Below are positions 25,412 through 34,196 of a stretch of DNA of 37,769 nucleotides, in pieces; position 1 is the first letter of the stretch, and every line of letters starts with the position of its first letter. Both the position numbers and the translations under genes were made by a program. Origin of the DNA: Zoogloeaceae bacterium (GTDB taxonomy: Bacteria; Pseudomonadota; Gammaproteobacteria; Burkholderiales; Rhodocyclaceae); assembly GCA_031287525.1 (NCBI GenBank), contig JAITSU010000077.1, positions 1 to 37,769 of the forward strand, given 5' to 3'. Below the pieces are notes generated by a model that was given only the letters and a program-made list of their open reading frames with translations, made no database searches and was not told the DNA's origin.

Positions 25412-25445
25412 CCGGCACTCCCCATTTTCAACAGAGAAACATGCC

Positions 25446-25718
25446 ATGAGCAGAACCGTCAATTGCGTCAAACTGGGTCACGAAGCCGAAGGGCTGGATT
25501 TTCCTCCCCTGCCCGGCGAACTGGGTAAAAAGCTGTTCGCGCAGGTCTCCAAGGAAGCCTGGCAACAATGGATACGCCTGCAAACCATGATCATCAACGA
25601 AAACCGCTTGAACATGGCTGACCCCGCCCACCGCAAATATCTGCTGGAACAGGTCACCAACCACTTTTTCGGTGAAGGCGCGGAACAGATTTCAGGGTAC
25701 GTGCCGCCGAAGGCGTAA
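25446..25718 (+). CDS. yggX: YggX-family Fe(II) trafficking/oxidative protection protein, 90 aa
   Basis: YggX proteins help protect iron-sulfur clusters and labile iron from oxidation in the cytoplasm. Family landmarks are clear: [19 protein letters not shown] with the conserved Cys at residue 7, [40 protein letters not shown] and the C-terminal ISGYVPP. Length is the typical ~90. A second ATG at 25441 is out of frame. In many bacteria yggX sits near mutY; here it follows argA. Confidence 0.95.
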   Translation: MSRTVNCVKLGHEAEGLDFPPLPGELGKKLFAQVSKEAWQQWIRLQTMIINENRLNMADPAHRKYLLEQVTNHFFGEGAEQISGYVPPKA

Positions 25719-25728
25719 TTCCATCATA

Positions 25729-25957
25729 GTGGAGGGAGCATCCTGCTCCCTCAGGCTGCTGACAAAGTTGCGCAGAGCGTTTTTTTGAGTGAAGGTTTTT
25801 CTGGGAACGCCAGCGTCCACGCTGGCAGCGGTGTTTGTGCGGCAATCTACGCTCAAAGTCGGCGTACCGCCGACGTGCCGACGTGGACGTCGGCGTTCCC
25901 AGAAAGCTACTTCGGAGGTTTGTCAACAGTCTGTGGGGAGCAGGATGCTCCCCTCAC
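25729..25957. mobile_element. 229-bp foldable repeat element (MITE/REPIN-like)
   Basis: The element is bounded by palindromes 25729-25753 and 25933-25957 that are inverse to each other at 20 of 25 positions and share a 17-base GGGAGCATCCTGCTCCC core. Inside, 25753-25766 is the inverse of 25919-25932 (12 of 14) and 25801-25819 the inverse of 25884-25902 (17 of 19). The whole can fold into one long nested hairpin. It has no transposase and lies between convergent yggX and slyX. I see no clear target duplication. Confidence 0.75.
25752..25882. repeat. dispersed repeat, copy 2 (131 bp)
   Basis: Reverse complement of 6-136 with 4 differences. It forms the left and central part of the 229-bp element, starting right at the edge of the left palindrome. 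Confidence 0.9.
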
Positions 25958-25959
25958 TT

Positions 25960-26163
25960 TTAATAATGCGGCGGTATCTCGTCCCCTGCCGACTGCGCCA
26001 GCGTGATTGGCGTCATGCCCGACACCTGTTCGCGCAGGGCGCGGACTTCCGTCGCCAGTCGCTCAATGGATTGCTGCTGGCGATACACCGTGAGATTCAG
26101 GGTTTCCAGCAAATCCTGGGCAAAGCTGAATTTGATTTCCAGTTCGGTGATGCGGTTTTCCAT
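25960..26163 (-). CDS. slyX: SlyX-family protein, 67 aa
   Basis: SlyX is a small cytoplasmic coiled-coil protein of unknown function. The pattern ENRITELEIKFSFAQDLLET then LNLTVYRQQQSIERL, and the C-terminal PPHY ending, are diagnostic of the family. It starts 3 bases after the rpiA stop and so is co-transcribed with it. Its stop codon is 2 bases from the 229-bp repeat element, which may therefore contribute its 3' end. Confidence 0.92.
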   Translation of the reverse strand: MENRITELEIKFSFAQDLLETLNLTVYRQQQSIERLATEVRALREQVSGMTPITLAQSAGDEIPPHY

Positions 26164-26166
26164 AAT

Positions 26167-26841
26167 CTATGTCCGCGTAATCCGCTGGACGCCATCCCCT
26201 GTCGCCAGCAGCAGCACATCCGCGCCGCGCGCGGCGAACAGACCGTTGGTGACAACGCCGACGATTTGATTGAGTTCGGCTTCCAGCGCGATCGGATCGC
26301 TGATGGTGAGTCCATGTACATCAATAATCACATTGCCGTTGTCGGTGACAAAACCTTCGCGCAGTTTGGGGTCGCCGCCCATTTCCAACAGGCGGCGACT
26401 GACTTGACGGGTTGCCATCGGGATGATTTCTATGGGCAGGGGGAAACGCCCCAGGGTGGCGACCTGTTTGGAGGCGTCTGCGATACAGACGAAGGTGTCG
26501 GCGGCGGCGGCGACGATTTTTTCCCGCGTCAGCGCGCCGCCGCCGCCTTTGATCATGGCGAGGCTGGCGTCGATTTCGTCGGCGCCGTCTACGTAGATGG
26601 CCAGTTTGAGCACATCGTTCAGGGAGATGACCGGGATGCCGAGTTGTTGCAGGCGTTGTCGGGTGGCTTCGGAACTCGCCACTGCGCCGCCCAGACGGTC
26701 TTTCAGGGGGGCGAGCGCGGCGATGAAGCAGTTGGCGGTGGAGCCGGTGCCGACGCCGAGAATGCCGCCTTGCGGCAGGTGCCTTGCAACATAGTCGGCG
26801 GCGGCCTGGGCGGTCGCCTGTTTGAGTTCGTCCTGGGTCAT
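26167..26841 (-). CDS. rpiA: ribose-5-phosphate isomerase A, 224 aa
   Basis: RpiA interconverts ribose 5-phosphate and ribulose 5-phosphate in the pentose phosphate pathway. Conserved elements are [12 protein letters not shown] (phosphate loop), the SSEATRQRL segment, VDGADEID with the catalytic-site Asp residues, [11 protein letters not shown] with the Glu base and Lys, and [11 protein letters not shown]. Length fits. No strong Shine-Dalgarno precedes the ATG 26839-26841. Confidence 0.97.
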   Translation of the reverse strand: MTQDELKQATAQAAADYVARHLPQGGILGVGTGSTANCFIAALAPLKDRLGGAVASSEATRQRLQQLGIPVISLNDVLKLAIYVDGADEIDASLAMIKGGGGALTREKIVAAAADTFVCIADASKQVATLGRFPLPIEIIPMATRQVSRRLLEMGGDPKLREGFVTDNGNVIIDVHGLTISDPIALEAELNQIVGVVTNGLFAARGADVLLLATGDGVQRITRT

Positions 26842-26889
26842 GGGGGGCGGGTTAAAGCGAGAAAATTCAAAGTTTATCGCAGCGCGGTT

Positions 26890-27411
26890 TCAGCGCGGCA
26901 GGGGCAGGATGAAAAGTTCGACCCGTCTTTGCTTCAGACGGGTGGCGCCGGGGTATTCCGCGCCCAATGGGGATGGCTTGACGCGGTAAGACGGGACGCC
27001 GAGTTCTACCAGTCGGCGCTGGATGCTGGCGGCGGCCTGACGGGAAAGTCCGATGTCCATTTCCCGGCTGCCGCTGTCGGGAACATGGCTTTCCAGGCGG
27101 ATGATGAGGTCGCGGCGGGCTTTCATGCGCTCCGCGATGGTTTTCAGGGATTGTTCGACTTCATTCGGCAAGGGAGCGTTTTGCGCCATGGGCAGCATAT
27201 AGACGGCTTCCGGCGCGGTGGATTCCGTGGTGATGGCGGCGGGTTGTGAGGGGGTTTGCGGCGCGGCAGGGGCGCTGGCGGCGGATTCAGCTTGCGTAAC
27301 GGCAGGCGTTTCCACGCGCGTCGGCAGAATGGGCTGGGTGTCGCAGGCAACGCAGAGCGGGAGCGAGAGACAAACAATGGCGCGGTAGCGGGAAAATCGG
27401 GCGATGGACAT
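26890..27411 (-). CDS. OmpA-like domain lipoprotein, 173 aa
   Basis: An N-terminal signal (ARFSRYRAIVCLSLPLCVAC) ends in a lipobox-like CVAC with Cys23 and Asp24; the -3 residue is Cys rather than Leu. An Ala/Pro/Thr-rich linker (residues about 28-68) follows. The C-terminal part fits a divergent OmpA/MotB peptidoglycan-binding domain: IIRLESHVPDSGSREMDIGL, SRQAAASIQRRLVELGV and TRLKQRRVELFI. Asp at +2 is the inner-membrane retention signal in E. coli, so it may stay in the inner membrane. Partner proteins are unknown. Confidence 0.78.
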   Translation of the reverse strand: MSIARFSRYRAIVCLSLPLCVACDTQPILPTRVETPAVTQAESAASAPAAPQTPSQPAAITTESTAPEAVYMLPMAQNAPLPNEVEQSLKTIAERMKARRDLIIRLESHVPDSGSREMDIGLSRQAAASIQRRLVELGVPSYRVKPSPLGAEYPGATRLKQRRVELFILPLPR

Positions 27412-27457
27412 TCGGTTCAGATTCGTGGGTGGATTTGTGGCGTCTCCCCACGCCGCG

Positions 27458-27952
27458 TCATGGCGTCGTCAGTTGCGACGCGGTGATTCCCGCGAGTGGA
27501 ATGCCGTCGTTTTCGGGAGCGTCCAGAATGGTTAAAAGTTTGCCCAGCAAGGTGTGCAACTGTCCCAAATCTTCCGGCGTCATCTGCCGCAGGGCTTCCG
27601 GCAACGCGCCTTCAAAGGGCTGCGGGGCTTTGCCGATCAGGTTCACGCCTTCCGGCGTGGGAGAGAGATGCACAACCCGCTGGTCTTGTTCCGAACGGGT
27701 CTTTTTGAGCATCTTCAATTCTACCAGCCGTTCAATCAGGTTGCTGGCGGTGGATTGGTGAATCTCCATGTTTTTGGCGAGGTCGGAAACCCGCAAACCG
27801 GGCTGGCGCACGACGACGGCGAGCGCCCAAAGCTGCGCCCCGCTGATGCGGCAGATATCCTCTACTTGCTGGAAGTGCTGTTTGATGGCGGTGAAAACGG
27901 AACGAAACTGTTTGAGGACATCCATGGCGCTAGGGGTGTGCGGGTTGGGCAT
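27458..27952 (-). CDS. MarR-family transcriptional regulator, 164 aa
   Basis: A winged helix-turn-helix is visible: ISGAQLWALAVVVRQPGLRVSDLAKNM then HQSTASNLIERLVELKMLKK (recognition helix) and the wing TRSEQDQRVVHLSPTPEG. MarR dimers repress genes until a ligand or oxidant is sensed. AGGAG lies 8 bases before ATG 27950-27952. It follows the thioredoxin-like gene after 28 bp and likely shares its transcript. Target genes cannot be read from the sequence. Confidence 0.92.
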   Translation of the reverse strand: MPNPHTPSAMDVLKQFRSVFTAIKQHFQQVEDICRISGAQLWALAVVVRQPGLRVSDLAKNMEIHQSTASNLIERLVELKMLKKTRSEQDQRVVHLSPTPEGVNLIGKAPQPFEGALPEALRQMTPEDLGQLHTLLGKLLTILDAPENDGIPLAGITASQLTTP

Positions 27953-27980
27953 GATGAATTGCTCCTGTCGGAGAAAGCCG

Positions 27981-28838
27981 TCAGTTCAGAAGCGACGAGA
28001 GGGCGCGGCGATACTTTCGCACCAGGTCGTCGTTCCGTTCAGAACTGCCGATGATTTCAAAAAGTTGAAGCATGACGCGCCGCCCCGCGCCATCGTCGAA
28101 ATGACGGTCGCGACGCGCCACTTCCAGCGCGGCTTCGAGGGCTTCTTCGTTGCGACCCTGACCCGCCAGCGATTTTGCCAGCGCCAGCCTCGCGGCGTGG
28201 TCGTCGGGATTTTCTGCCAGTCGGGTGAGCAGGAGCGCGTCGTCGCCGGATTGACGCGCCAGCGAGATTCGCATTTGCAACGCTTTGGCGCGTTCGGCTT
28301 CGATGACGTAATCCCGCGCCAGCAGCGCCTCGGCTTCTTCCAGACGGTTGAGTTCAATCAGGGCGCTGGCGGCGTCGAGGTTGAGCGCCTCGTCGGGCGG
28401 TTCAGCATGGGCAGCGATGGCAGGGAGCAGGATTTCGAGCGCGCCCGCCCAGTCGCCCACCTGCGCCAGCTTTTCCGCTTCAGCGCGCGGGTTGAATGCC
28501 GGGGGGAGCGCGAAACGGTCGATGAGGGCGCGGATTTCCGCCTCGGCGCGCGCGCCGGCGAACCCATCGCGCGGCTGTCCGCCGACCAGCATGACCACGG
28601 TCGGCGCGCTGCGGACGCCAAAATACCGGGCGAGTTCCTGATGCGCATCGGCGTCAATTTTGGCAAGCAGGAAGCGCCCCTGATATTCATCCGCCAATTT
28701 TTCCAGAACGGGCGTCAGCGCCTTGCAGGACGCGCTTGACGCCGACCAGAAGCTCAGCAACACCGGCGTATTCAGCGAGACTTGCAGCGCGCGAGTTTCA
28801 AAATCCTGCAAGGAAACATCGAAATGGAAAGCGGACAT
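27981..28838 (-). CDS. ybbN: YbbN/CnoX-type thioredoxin-TPR protein, 285 aa
   Basis: It has an N-terminal thioredoxin fold (residues about 1-105) and a C-terminal region of TPR-like helices, the CnoX/YbbN architecture of a holdase chaperone that also protects cysteines. The redox site reads SASC (residues 35-38) rather than CGPC, so the nucleophilic first Cys is missing; E. coli YbbN likewise has a SxxC form. SAPTVVMLVGGQ carries the cis-Pro. I choose ATG 28836-28838; an upstream in-frame start at 28904 would add 22 unlike residues. Confidence 0.88.
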   Translation of the reverse strand: MSAFHFDVSLQDFETRALQVSLNTPVLLSFWSASSASCKALTPVLEKLADEYQGRFLLAKIDADAHQELARYFGVRSAPTVVMLVGGQPRDGFAGARAEAEIRALIDRFALPPAFNPRAEAEKLAQVGDWAGALEILLPAIAAHAEPPDEALNLDAASALIELNRLEEAEALLARDYVIEAERAKALQMRISLARQSGDDALLLTRLAENPDDHAARLALAKSLAGQGRNEEALEAALEVARRDRHFDDGAGRRVMLQLFEIIGSSERNDDLVRKYRRALSSLLN

Positions 28839-29034
28839 GGTGTTTACATAAAGGGGATGATTGCATTCTGACGAATTTATCGCCGCTCTAAATACTTCTA
28901 GCAAAAATACTATAAACCGTCAAATTTTACTTTGATATATCTTTTTTGAATAAGCAATGAATCTTTTATTGTTTTTGATTTCGGCTCAGGTGTTTACACT
29001 CGCCAGCCGATTTGTATTTTCTGGAGTCGTCAAC
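28839..29034. promoter_or_regulatory. AT-rich divergent control region of ybbN and sbp
   Basis: This 196-bp spacer is strikingly AT-rich between 28890 and 28990, with ATACTATAAACC and TTGATATATC as promoter-like words. Sulfate uptake operons are commonly activated by CysB or Cbl, and such regulators bind AT-rich leaders, but I cannot mark a specific site. No gene is seen; a longer sbp frame from 28957 has no separate support. Confidence 0.4.
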
Positions 29035-30042
29035 ATGTCCATTTCGTTTTTTTATCGTATCTTCGCTACCGCGCTGGCGTCGTTCGCGTTCACGGTCGGG
29101 GCGCAAGAGGTCACTCTGCTCAATGTGTCCTATGACGTTTCGCGTGAATTGTACAAAGACATTAACCCCGCGTTTGCGGCAGAGTGGCAGGCGGCGAAGA
29201 AGGGTTCCATCACGGTGAACCAGTCGCATGGCGGTTCCAGCAAGCAGGCGTTGTCGGTGGCGGCGGGGCTGGAAGCGGACGTGGTGACGATGAACCAGTC
29301 CCCGGATATCGACCTGCTCGTTGAGCGCGGCGGATTGGTGGCGGCGGACTGGCAACAGCGTTTTCCCTACGAAGCGACGCCTTACACGTCGGTTACTGTC
29401 TTTCTGGTCAGAAAGGGTAATCCCAAAGGCATCAAGGACTGGGCTGATCTCGCGCGTCCCGGCATATCGGTCATCGTACCCAACCCCAAGACTTCCGGTA
29501 ATGGTCGCTACACTTATCTGGCGGCGTGGGGGCAGGCTTTGCAGAAGCATGGCAACGACGCGGCGAAGGCGAAGCAGTTTGTCGCCGCCCTGTTCAAAAA
29601 CGTGCCGATGTTGGATGGCGGCGGGCGCGGCGCGACGACGACCTTCACCCAGCGCGGCATGGGAGACGCGCTGGTGACATTTGAAAACGAGGCGGCGCTG
29701 ATTGCCAGGGAAATCGGCGAAAACCAGTTTGATGTGGTGTACCCCTCTGTCACCATCGAAGCGGCCGCGCCGGTAGCGGTGGTGGAGAATGTGACCAGAC
29801 AGCGTGGTACACAGGCGGCGGCGACGGCGTACCTGAATTTCCTGTTTTCCAAAGCGGGGCAGGACATCATTGCCCAACATTATTTCCGTCCGCGCGACCC
29901 GGCCGTGTTGAAAAAATATGCTGCCCGCTTCCCCGTCGTGCGGACTTTCACGGTGGAAAACGCCTTGGGCGGTTGGGCAAATGTGCAAAAAACCCATTTT
30001 GCCGACGGCGCGCTCTACGACCAGATTACGGAACGGCGTTAA
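29035..30042 (+). CDS. sbp: periplasmic sulfate-binding protein, 335 aa
   Basis: It captures sulfate in the periplasm for the CysTWA transporter. A signal peptide (FFYRIFATALASFAFTVGA-QE) precedes the mature start QEVTLLNVSYDVSRELYKDIN, a family hallmark. NQSHGGSSKQALSVAAGLEAD and VVTMNQSPDID line the anion site, and VPNPKTSGNGRYTYLAAWG is also conserved. I start at ATG 29035 with GGAG 9 bases upstream, giving the normal length. The next gene begins immediately after its stop codon. Thiosulfate-binding CysP is the alternative but motifs favour Sbp. Confidence 0.94.
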   Translation: MSISFFYRIFATALASFAFTVGAQEVTLLNVSYDVSRELYKDINPAFAAEWQAAKKGSITVNQSHGGSSKQALSVAAGLEADVVTMNQSPDIDLLVERGGLVAADWQQRFPYEATPYTSVTVFLVRKGNPKGIKDWADLARPGISVIVPNPKTSGNGRYTYLAAWGQALQKHGNDAAKAKQFVAALFKNVPMLDGGGRGATTTFTQRGMGDALVTFENEAALIAREIGENQFDVVYPSVTIEAAAPVAVVENVTRQRGTQAAATAYLNFLFSKAGQDIIAQHYFRPRDPAVLKKYAARFPVVRTFTVENALGGWANVQKTHFADGALYDQITERR

Positions 30043-30885
30043 ATGGTCAAACCATCCAGGCAACACAACGTCCTGCCGGGTTTCAATCTGGCGTTGGGCT
30101 ATACCCTCGTCTATCTTTCGCTGGTGGTGCTGATTCCACTGGCTGCCGTGTTCATCAAGGCGTCCAGCTTAAGCGTGGAGGATTTCTGGAACGTGGTCAG
30201 CGCGCCGCGCGTGGTGGCGTCCTACAAGGTGAGTTTCGGGTTGTCGCTGGTGGCTGCCGCCATCAATTCCGTTTTTGGCGTGTTGCTGGCATGGTCGCTG
30301 GTGCGCTACAGCTTTCCGGGGCGGAAGTTAGTCGATGCGCTGGTGGATTTGCCCTTCGCCCTGCCGACGGCGGTAGCGGGTATCGCGCTGACCGCCATTT
30401 ACGCGAAAAACGGCTGGGTCGGGCAATTTCTGGAGGAACAAATCGGCTTTCAAGTGGCTTACACGCCTTGGGGCATTCTGGTGGCGCTGATTTTTATCGG
30501 CTTGCCGTTCGTGGTGCGTACCGTGCAGCCAATTCTGGAAGACCTGGACACGGAAATCGAGGAAGCCGCCGCCAGTCTGGGGGCGAATCGCGCCCAGACC
30601 ATCCGGCGGGTGGTGCTGCCCATTTTGCTGCCCGCGTTGCTCACCGGCTTCGCGCTCGCCTTTGCGCGGGCGGTGGGGGAATACGGCTCGGTCATTTTTA
30701 TCGCGGGCAACATGCCGTTCATTTCGGAAATCACGCCGCTCATGATCATCACCAAGCTGGAACAATACGATTATGTCGGCGCTACTGCGATAGCGGCGGT
30801 GATGCTGGTGTTTTCCTTCATTCTGCTGCTCATCATCAATTTCCTGCAAGCCTGGTCGAGCGGGCGCGTGCGTAAGGGGCGGTAA
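30043..30885 (+). CDS. cysT: sulfate ABC transporter permease CysT
   Basis: One of two membrane subunits that pass sulfate/thiosulfate through the inner membrane. It begins [19 protein letters not shown], has about six helices, [19 protein letters not shown], and the coupling EAA loop [21 protein letters not shown] (around residue 168) that contacts CysA. The ATG follows the sbp stop with no gap, and its stop overlaps the cysW start (TAATG), so translation is coupled. Confidence 0.96.
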   Translation: MVKPSRQHNVLPGFNLALGYTLVYLSLVVLIPLAAVFIKASSLSVEDFWNVVSAPRVVASYKVSFGLSLVAAAINSVFGVLLAWSLVRYSFPGRKLVDALVDLPFALPTAVAGIALTAIYAKNGWVGQFLEEQIGFQVAYTPWGILVALIFIGLPFVVRTVQPILEDLDTEIEEAAASLGANRAQTIRRVVLPILLPALLTGFALAFARAVGEYGSVIFIAGNMPFISEITPLMIITKLEQYDYVGATAIAAVMLVFSFILLLIINFLQAWSSGRVRKGR

Positions 30886-31877
30886 TGTCTATTGTGAAAC
30901 CTGCTGAAAACAACGCCAATGGCAGCGAAATGTCATCCTGGGCAAAGACGTTGATTTTGACCGTCCTGGGACGAATGGTGGGAACGAAGCTGATCGTTCT
31001 TTGGGAGTCCAGACATCGCTCCCGTTTTGAAACCAATGCGGCAACCCGTGAAGCGACCTGGGTGAAGGCGCTGATTCTGGCGCTCTCGCTTTCTTTCTTT
31101 GCCCTGTTCCTGCTCATGCCGCTGGCGGCGGTATTTTCGGAAGCCTTGCGTAAAGGCTGGGAAGCTTACTGGCTGGCGTTAAAGGAACCGGACGCGCTGT
31201 CTTCCATCAAACTCACCCTGATGACGGCGGCGATTGCCCTGCCGCTTAATCTGGTGTTCGGCGTTGCCGCCGCGTGGTGCGTCGCCAAATTCGAGTTTCG
31301 CGGCAAGCAGATTTTGACCACCCTGATTGATTTGCCTTTTTCCGTATCCCCCGTCATCGCGGGGCTGGTTTTTATGCTGATTTTCAGTACGCAGCAAGGC
31401 TGGTTCGGTCCGCTGTTGCGGGCATACGACCTGAAAATTGTCTTTGCCGTACCCGGCATCGTGCTGGCGACCGTGTTTGTGACCTTTCCCTTCATCGCCC
31501 GCGAGCTGATTCCCCTGATGCAGGCGCAGGGACGCGAAGAAGAAGAAGCCGCCGTGGTGTTAGGCGCGAACGGCTGGCAGACTTTTTGGCGCGTGACTTT
31601 GCCCAACATCAAGTGGGGCTTGTTGTATGGCGTGATTCTCTGCAATGCCCGCGCGATGGGGGAATTTGGCGCGGTGTCGGTGGTTTCGGGGCATATTCGC
31701 GGCATGACCAACACCATGCCCCTGCATGTCGAAATTCTCTACAACGAATACAACTTTGCCGCCGCCTTCGCCGTGGCGTCGTTGCTTGCCCTGCTGGCGC
31801 TCCTGACGCTGGCGATCAAGAGCTGGGTGGAATGGAAGGCGGAGCAAACCGCTCCGCCTGAAGCTCGAACCGAATGA
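30885..31877 (+). CDS. cysW: sulfate ABC transporter permease CysW with N-terminal insertion
   Basis: The second permease subunit. From residue ~56 the sequence is typical: [37 protein letters not shown], and the EAA loop [19 protein letters not shown]. The protein has 330 residues against about 290 usual. The extra part, about residues 10-50, separates MSIVKPAE from [10 protein letters not shown], which normally lie close together; it adds a hydrophobic stretch ([14 protein letters not shown]) and a basic piece (WESRHRSRF). An internal start at ATG 30930 would drop only part of it. Overlaps cysT by one base. Confidence 0.94.
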   Translation: MSIVKPAENNANGSEMSSWAKTLILTVLGRMVGTKLIVLWESRHRSRFETNAATREATWVKALILALSLSFFALFLLMPLAAVFSEALRKGWEAYWLALKEPDALSSIKLTLMTAAIALPLNLVFGVAAAWCVAKFEFRGKQILTTLIDLPFSVSPVIAGLVFMLIFSTQQGWFGPLLRAYDLKIVFAVPGIVLATVFVTFPFIARELIPLMQAQGREEEEAAVVLGANGWQTFWRVTLPNIKWGLLYGVILCNARAMGEFGAVSVVSGHIRGMTNTMPLHVEILYNEYNFAAAFAVASLLALLALLTLAIKSWVEWKAEQTAPPEARTE

Positions 31878-31894
31878 CAAAATGGAACGCCATC

Positions 31895-32983
31895 ATGAGT
31901 ATTGAAGTACGCGACATCTATAAACAGTTTGGCAATTTCATCGCCCTGGATAACGTCAGTCTGGAATTTCCCAGTGGGCAGTTGACGGCGCTTCTGGGGC
32001 CGTCCGGTTGTGGCAAGACCACGCTTTTACGCATCATCGCGGGGCTGGAACACGCCGACCGGGGCGCTGTTTTTCTGGAAGGCGAAAACGCCACCGGCGC
32101 TCATGTGCGCGAACGTCAGGTCGGTTTCGTGTTCCAGCACTATGCGCTGTTCCGGCACATGAGCGTGTTCGAGAACGTCGCCTTCGGTCTGCGCGTCAAA
32201 CCGCGCAAACAGCGACCTTCCGAGGCGGAAATCCGGGAAAAGGTAGGCGCGCTTCTGGAACTCGTGCAACTCGACTGGATTGCCGACCGCCTGCCCGCGC
32301 AACTCTCCGGCGGTCAGCGCCAACGCATCGCGCTTGCCCGCGCGCTGGCGGTGGAGCCGCGCGTGTTGCTGCTGGACGAACCCTTTGGCGCGCTGGACGC
32401 CAAGGTACGCAAGGAATTGCGCCGCTGGCTGCGCCGTCTGCACGACGAATTGCACATCACCTCCATTTTCGTCACCCACGATCAGGAAGAGGCGCTGGAA
32501 GTGGCGGACAGCGTGGTGCTGATGAATCGCGGCAAGGTCGAACAACAGGGCGCGCCGGATGCCGTGTATCAACACCCGGAAACCCCCTTTGTGTATGGTT
32601 TCCTGGGCGCGGTGAATTATTTTCACGGACGCGCGGAAGAAGGTCGTGTGCGCGTGGGCGATACCCTGCTACATGCCGAAGCCGCGCCGGACGCGCATGG
32701 TCTGGCGAGCGGCGCAAACGTCACCGCCTTTGTGCGTCCGCACGAACTCGCCATCGTTTCGGCGGATGTGCCCGACCCGGTTGGCGTCGCCGCGAAAATC
32801 ACCCGCATCATGGGGTTTGGCGCCGCCGCCCGCATCGAACTCGTCGGTCTGGACGCCGAAGCGCAGCACTTCGAGGTGGAAATGAGCCGCGAGCAACTGG
32901 CGTCGCAAAATCTGGTCGAAGGCCAGAGCGTGCGCCTCACCCCTTCCCGCATCAAGGTCTTTGAACGGGAAGCCAACGCATAA
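31895..32983 (+). CDS. cysA: sulfate ABC transporter ATP-binding protein CysA
   Basis: The ATPase that powers sulfate import. Walker [11 protein letters not shown]-loop [12 protein letters not shown], signature [16 protein letters not shown], Walker [13 protein letters not shown] and H-loop [10 protein letters not shown] are complete; the C-terminal TOBE-like part ([18 protein letters not shown]) follows. I start at ATG 31895 ([15 protein letters not shown], the usual family start), 17 bases after cysW; a start at 31874 overlapping cysW is possible. 362 residues are standard. Confidence 0.96.
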   Translation: MSIEVRDIYKQFGNFIALDNVSLEFPSGQLTALLGPSGCGKTTLLRIIAGLEHADRGAVFLEGENATGAHVRERQVGFVFQHYALFRHMSVFENVAFGLRVKPRKQRPSEAEIREKVGALLELVQLDWIADRLPAQLSGGQRQRIALARALAVEPRVLLLDEPFGALDAKVRKELRRWLRRLHDELHITSIFVTHDQEEALEVADSVVLMNRGKVEQQGAPDAVYQHPETPFVYGFLGAVNYFHGRAEEGRVRVGDTLLHAEAAPDAHGLASGANVTAFVRPHELAIVSADVPDPVGVAAKITRIMGFGAAARIELVGLDAEAQHFEVEMSREQLASQNLVEGQSVRLTPSRIKVFEREANA

Positions 32984-33020
32984 ACACGCGCGATTTGTCG
33001 ATTCCCTGCCGAAACCTCGC

Positions 33021-33026
33021 TATAAT
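33021..33026 (+). promoter_or_regulatory. candidate -10 box for fabI
   Basis: TATAAT lies 33 bases before the fabI start, in CGCTATAATCCTGC. TTGTCG at 32995-33000 is 20 bases upstream, too far for a normal -35, so only the -10 is supported. It lets fabI be expressed apart from the cys operon. Confidence 0.45.
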
Positions 33027-33059
33027 CCTGCCCTTCAAATCTGCGTTGGAGTGGAGTCG

Positions 33060-33854
33060 ATGGGCTTTCTTGCCGATAAAAAATTACTGATTACCGGAGT
33101 GATCTCCAAGCACTCCATTGCCTATGGTGTCGCCAGAGCGTGCAGCCGCGAAGGGGCGACGCTGGCGTTTACCTACCAGAACGAGCGTTTTGAAGAACGG
33201 GTACGAAAGTTCGCGGGCGAGTGCGGCAGCGATCTGGTCTTGCCCTGCGACGTGTCCAGCGACGCCGACATTACGAGCCTGTTCGACAAACTGGGCAGCG
33301 CGTGGGACGGCGCGCTGGATGGTCTGTTGCACTCCATCGCCTACGCTCCCGCCGAAGCCATCGAAGGCGACTTTCTGGACGGCATCTCGCGCGAATCCTT
33401 CCGCATCGCGCACGAAATTTCCGCATACAGCTATCCCGCGCTCGCCAAGGGCGCGCGCCCCCTGATGCGCGGTCGCAAGGCTTCTCTCGTGGCGCTGACC
33501 TATCTGGGCGCGGAACGCACCATGCCCAACTACAACACGATGGGGCTTGCCAAAGCGAGTCTGGAAGCGGCAACCCGCTACCTCGCCTTCTGCCTTGGAC
33601 CGGAAGGCATCCGCGCCAACGCCATTTCCGCTGGCCCCATCAAAACGCTGGCTGCTTCCGGCATCGGCAGTTTCAGCAAGCTCCTGGCCTACAACGCCCA
33701 CAACGCCCCCTCGCGCCGCAACGTGACCATCGAAGAAGTCGGCAACGCCGCCGCCTTCCTGCTCTCCGATCTGGCATCCGGCGTCAATGGCGAAATTCTC
33801 TTTGTGGACGGCGGGATGCACTCCACAGCATTGGGAAATCCCGAACCGATGTAA
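33060..33854 (+). CDS. fabI: enoyl-[acyl-carrier-protein] reductase (NADH)
   Basis: FabI reduces the enoyl-ACP double bond at the end of each fatty acid elongation cycle. The NAD motif [13 protein letters not shown] opens the protein; the catalytic Tyr148, Tyr158 and Lys165 are in [22 protein letters not shown], and [14 protein letters not shown] is the substrate-loop region (triclosan site in relatives). I start at ATG 33060 with GGAG upstream; 264 residues fit the family. An upstream in-frame start would overlap cysA. Confidence 0.96.
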   Translation: MGFLADKKLLITGVISKHSIAYGVARACSREGATLAFTYQNERFEERVRKFAGECGSDLVLPCDVSSDADITSLFDKLGSAWDGALDGLLHSIAYAPAEAIEGDFLDGISRESFRIAHEISAYSYPALAKGARPLMRGRKASLVALTYLGAERTMPNYNTMGLAKASLEAATRYLAFCLGPEGIRANAISAGPIKTLAASGIGSFSKLLAYNAHNAPSRRNVTIEEVGNAAAFLLSDLASGVNGEILFVDGGMHSTALGNPEPM

Positions 33855-34196
33855 CGCATGTAGGCTGGGTAAGCGAAGCGCAACCCGACATGCTCACTAT
33901 ATATGCGTTGTACATAGGCAACGGGTGATGCCGGGTTACGCCTTCGGCTTAGCCAAGCTGCGGGATACCCAATTGACCGCATCCAATCTCTCCGTTTACC
34001 CAACCGATTGAGGCTGTAACGCCCCGCCTCTGTCGTTGTGGCGTTGCTGTGTAAAACCTGTCCCATAAGGCATCCTTCCAGTCTGTCAGGGAAATTGTGT
34101 TACTTAGGGCTGCCGCTGATTTTTTGGTGCCCGCCCTGGTACGCGCATCCGTTTATAATCTCCGTCCCTTTTCACCTTTTCTCTGATTGCCCCGTG
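33855..34196. repeat. fabI-dacC spacer with inverted repeat element
   Basis: The 342-bp spacer holds no supported gene. An inverted pair of about 27 bases, 33863-33891 and 33928-33954, built on GGGTAAGCGAAGCGCAACCCG-like arms (shown here in 20-base form GGTAAGCGAAGCGCAACCCG) with a few mismatches, encloses a 36-base loop. The part 33900-33951 is repeated as 4422-4473. Another piece near 33997 (TTACCCAACCGAT) is the inverse of bases at the gpmI end. GGGTTACGC-type repeats are common between proteobacterial genes. The dacC promoter lies at the right end. Confidence 0.75.
34154..34159 (+). promoter_or_regulatory. candidate -10 box for dacC
   Basis: TATAAT 37 bases before the chosen dacC ATG in the context GTTTATAATCTCCG. 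No good -35 at 16-18 bases. Confidence 0.4.

Noticed and set aside
25789-27249. 486-codon plus-strand frame across slyX, rpiA and the lipoprotein gene
   Set aside because: It begins in repeat DNA and runs opposite three supported genes; composition is that of a shadow.
33787-34011. 74-codon plus-strand frame between fabI and dacC
   Set aside because: It overlaps the fabI end out of frame and then runs through the inverted repeat element.
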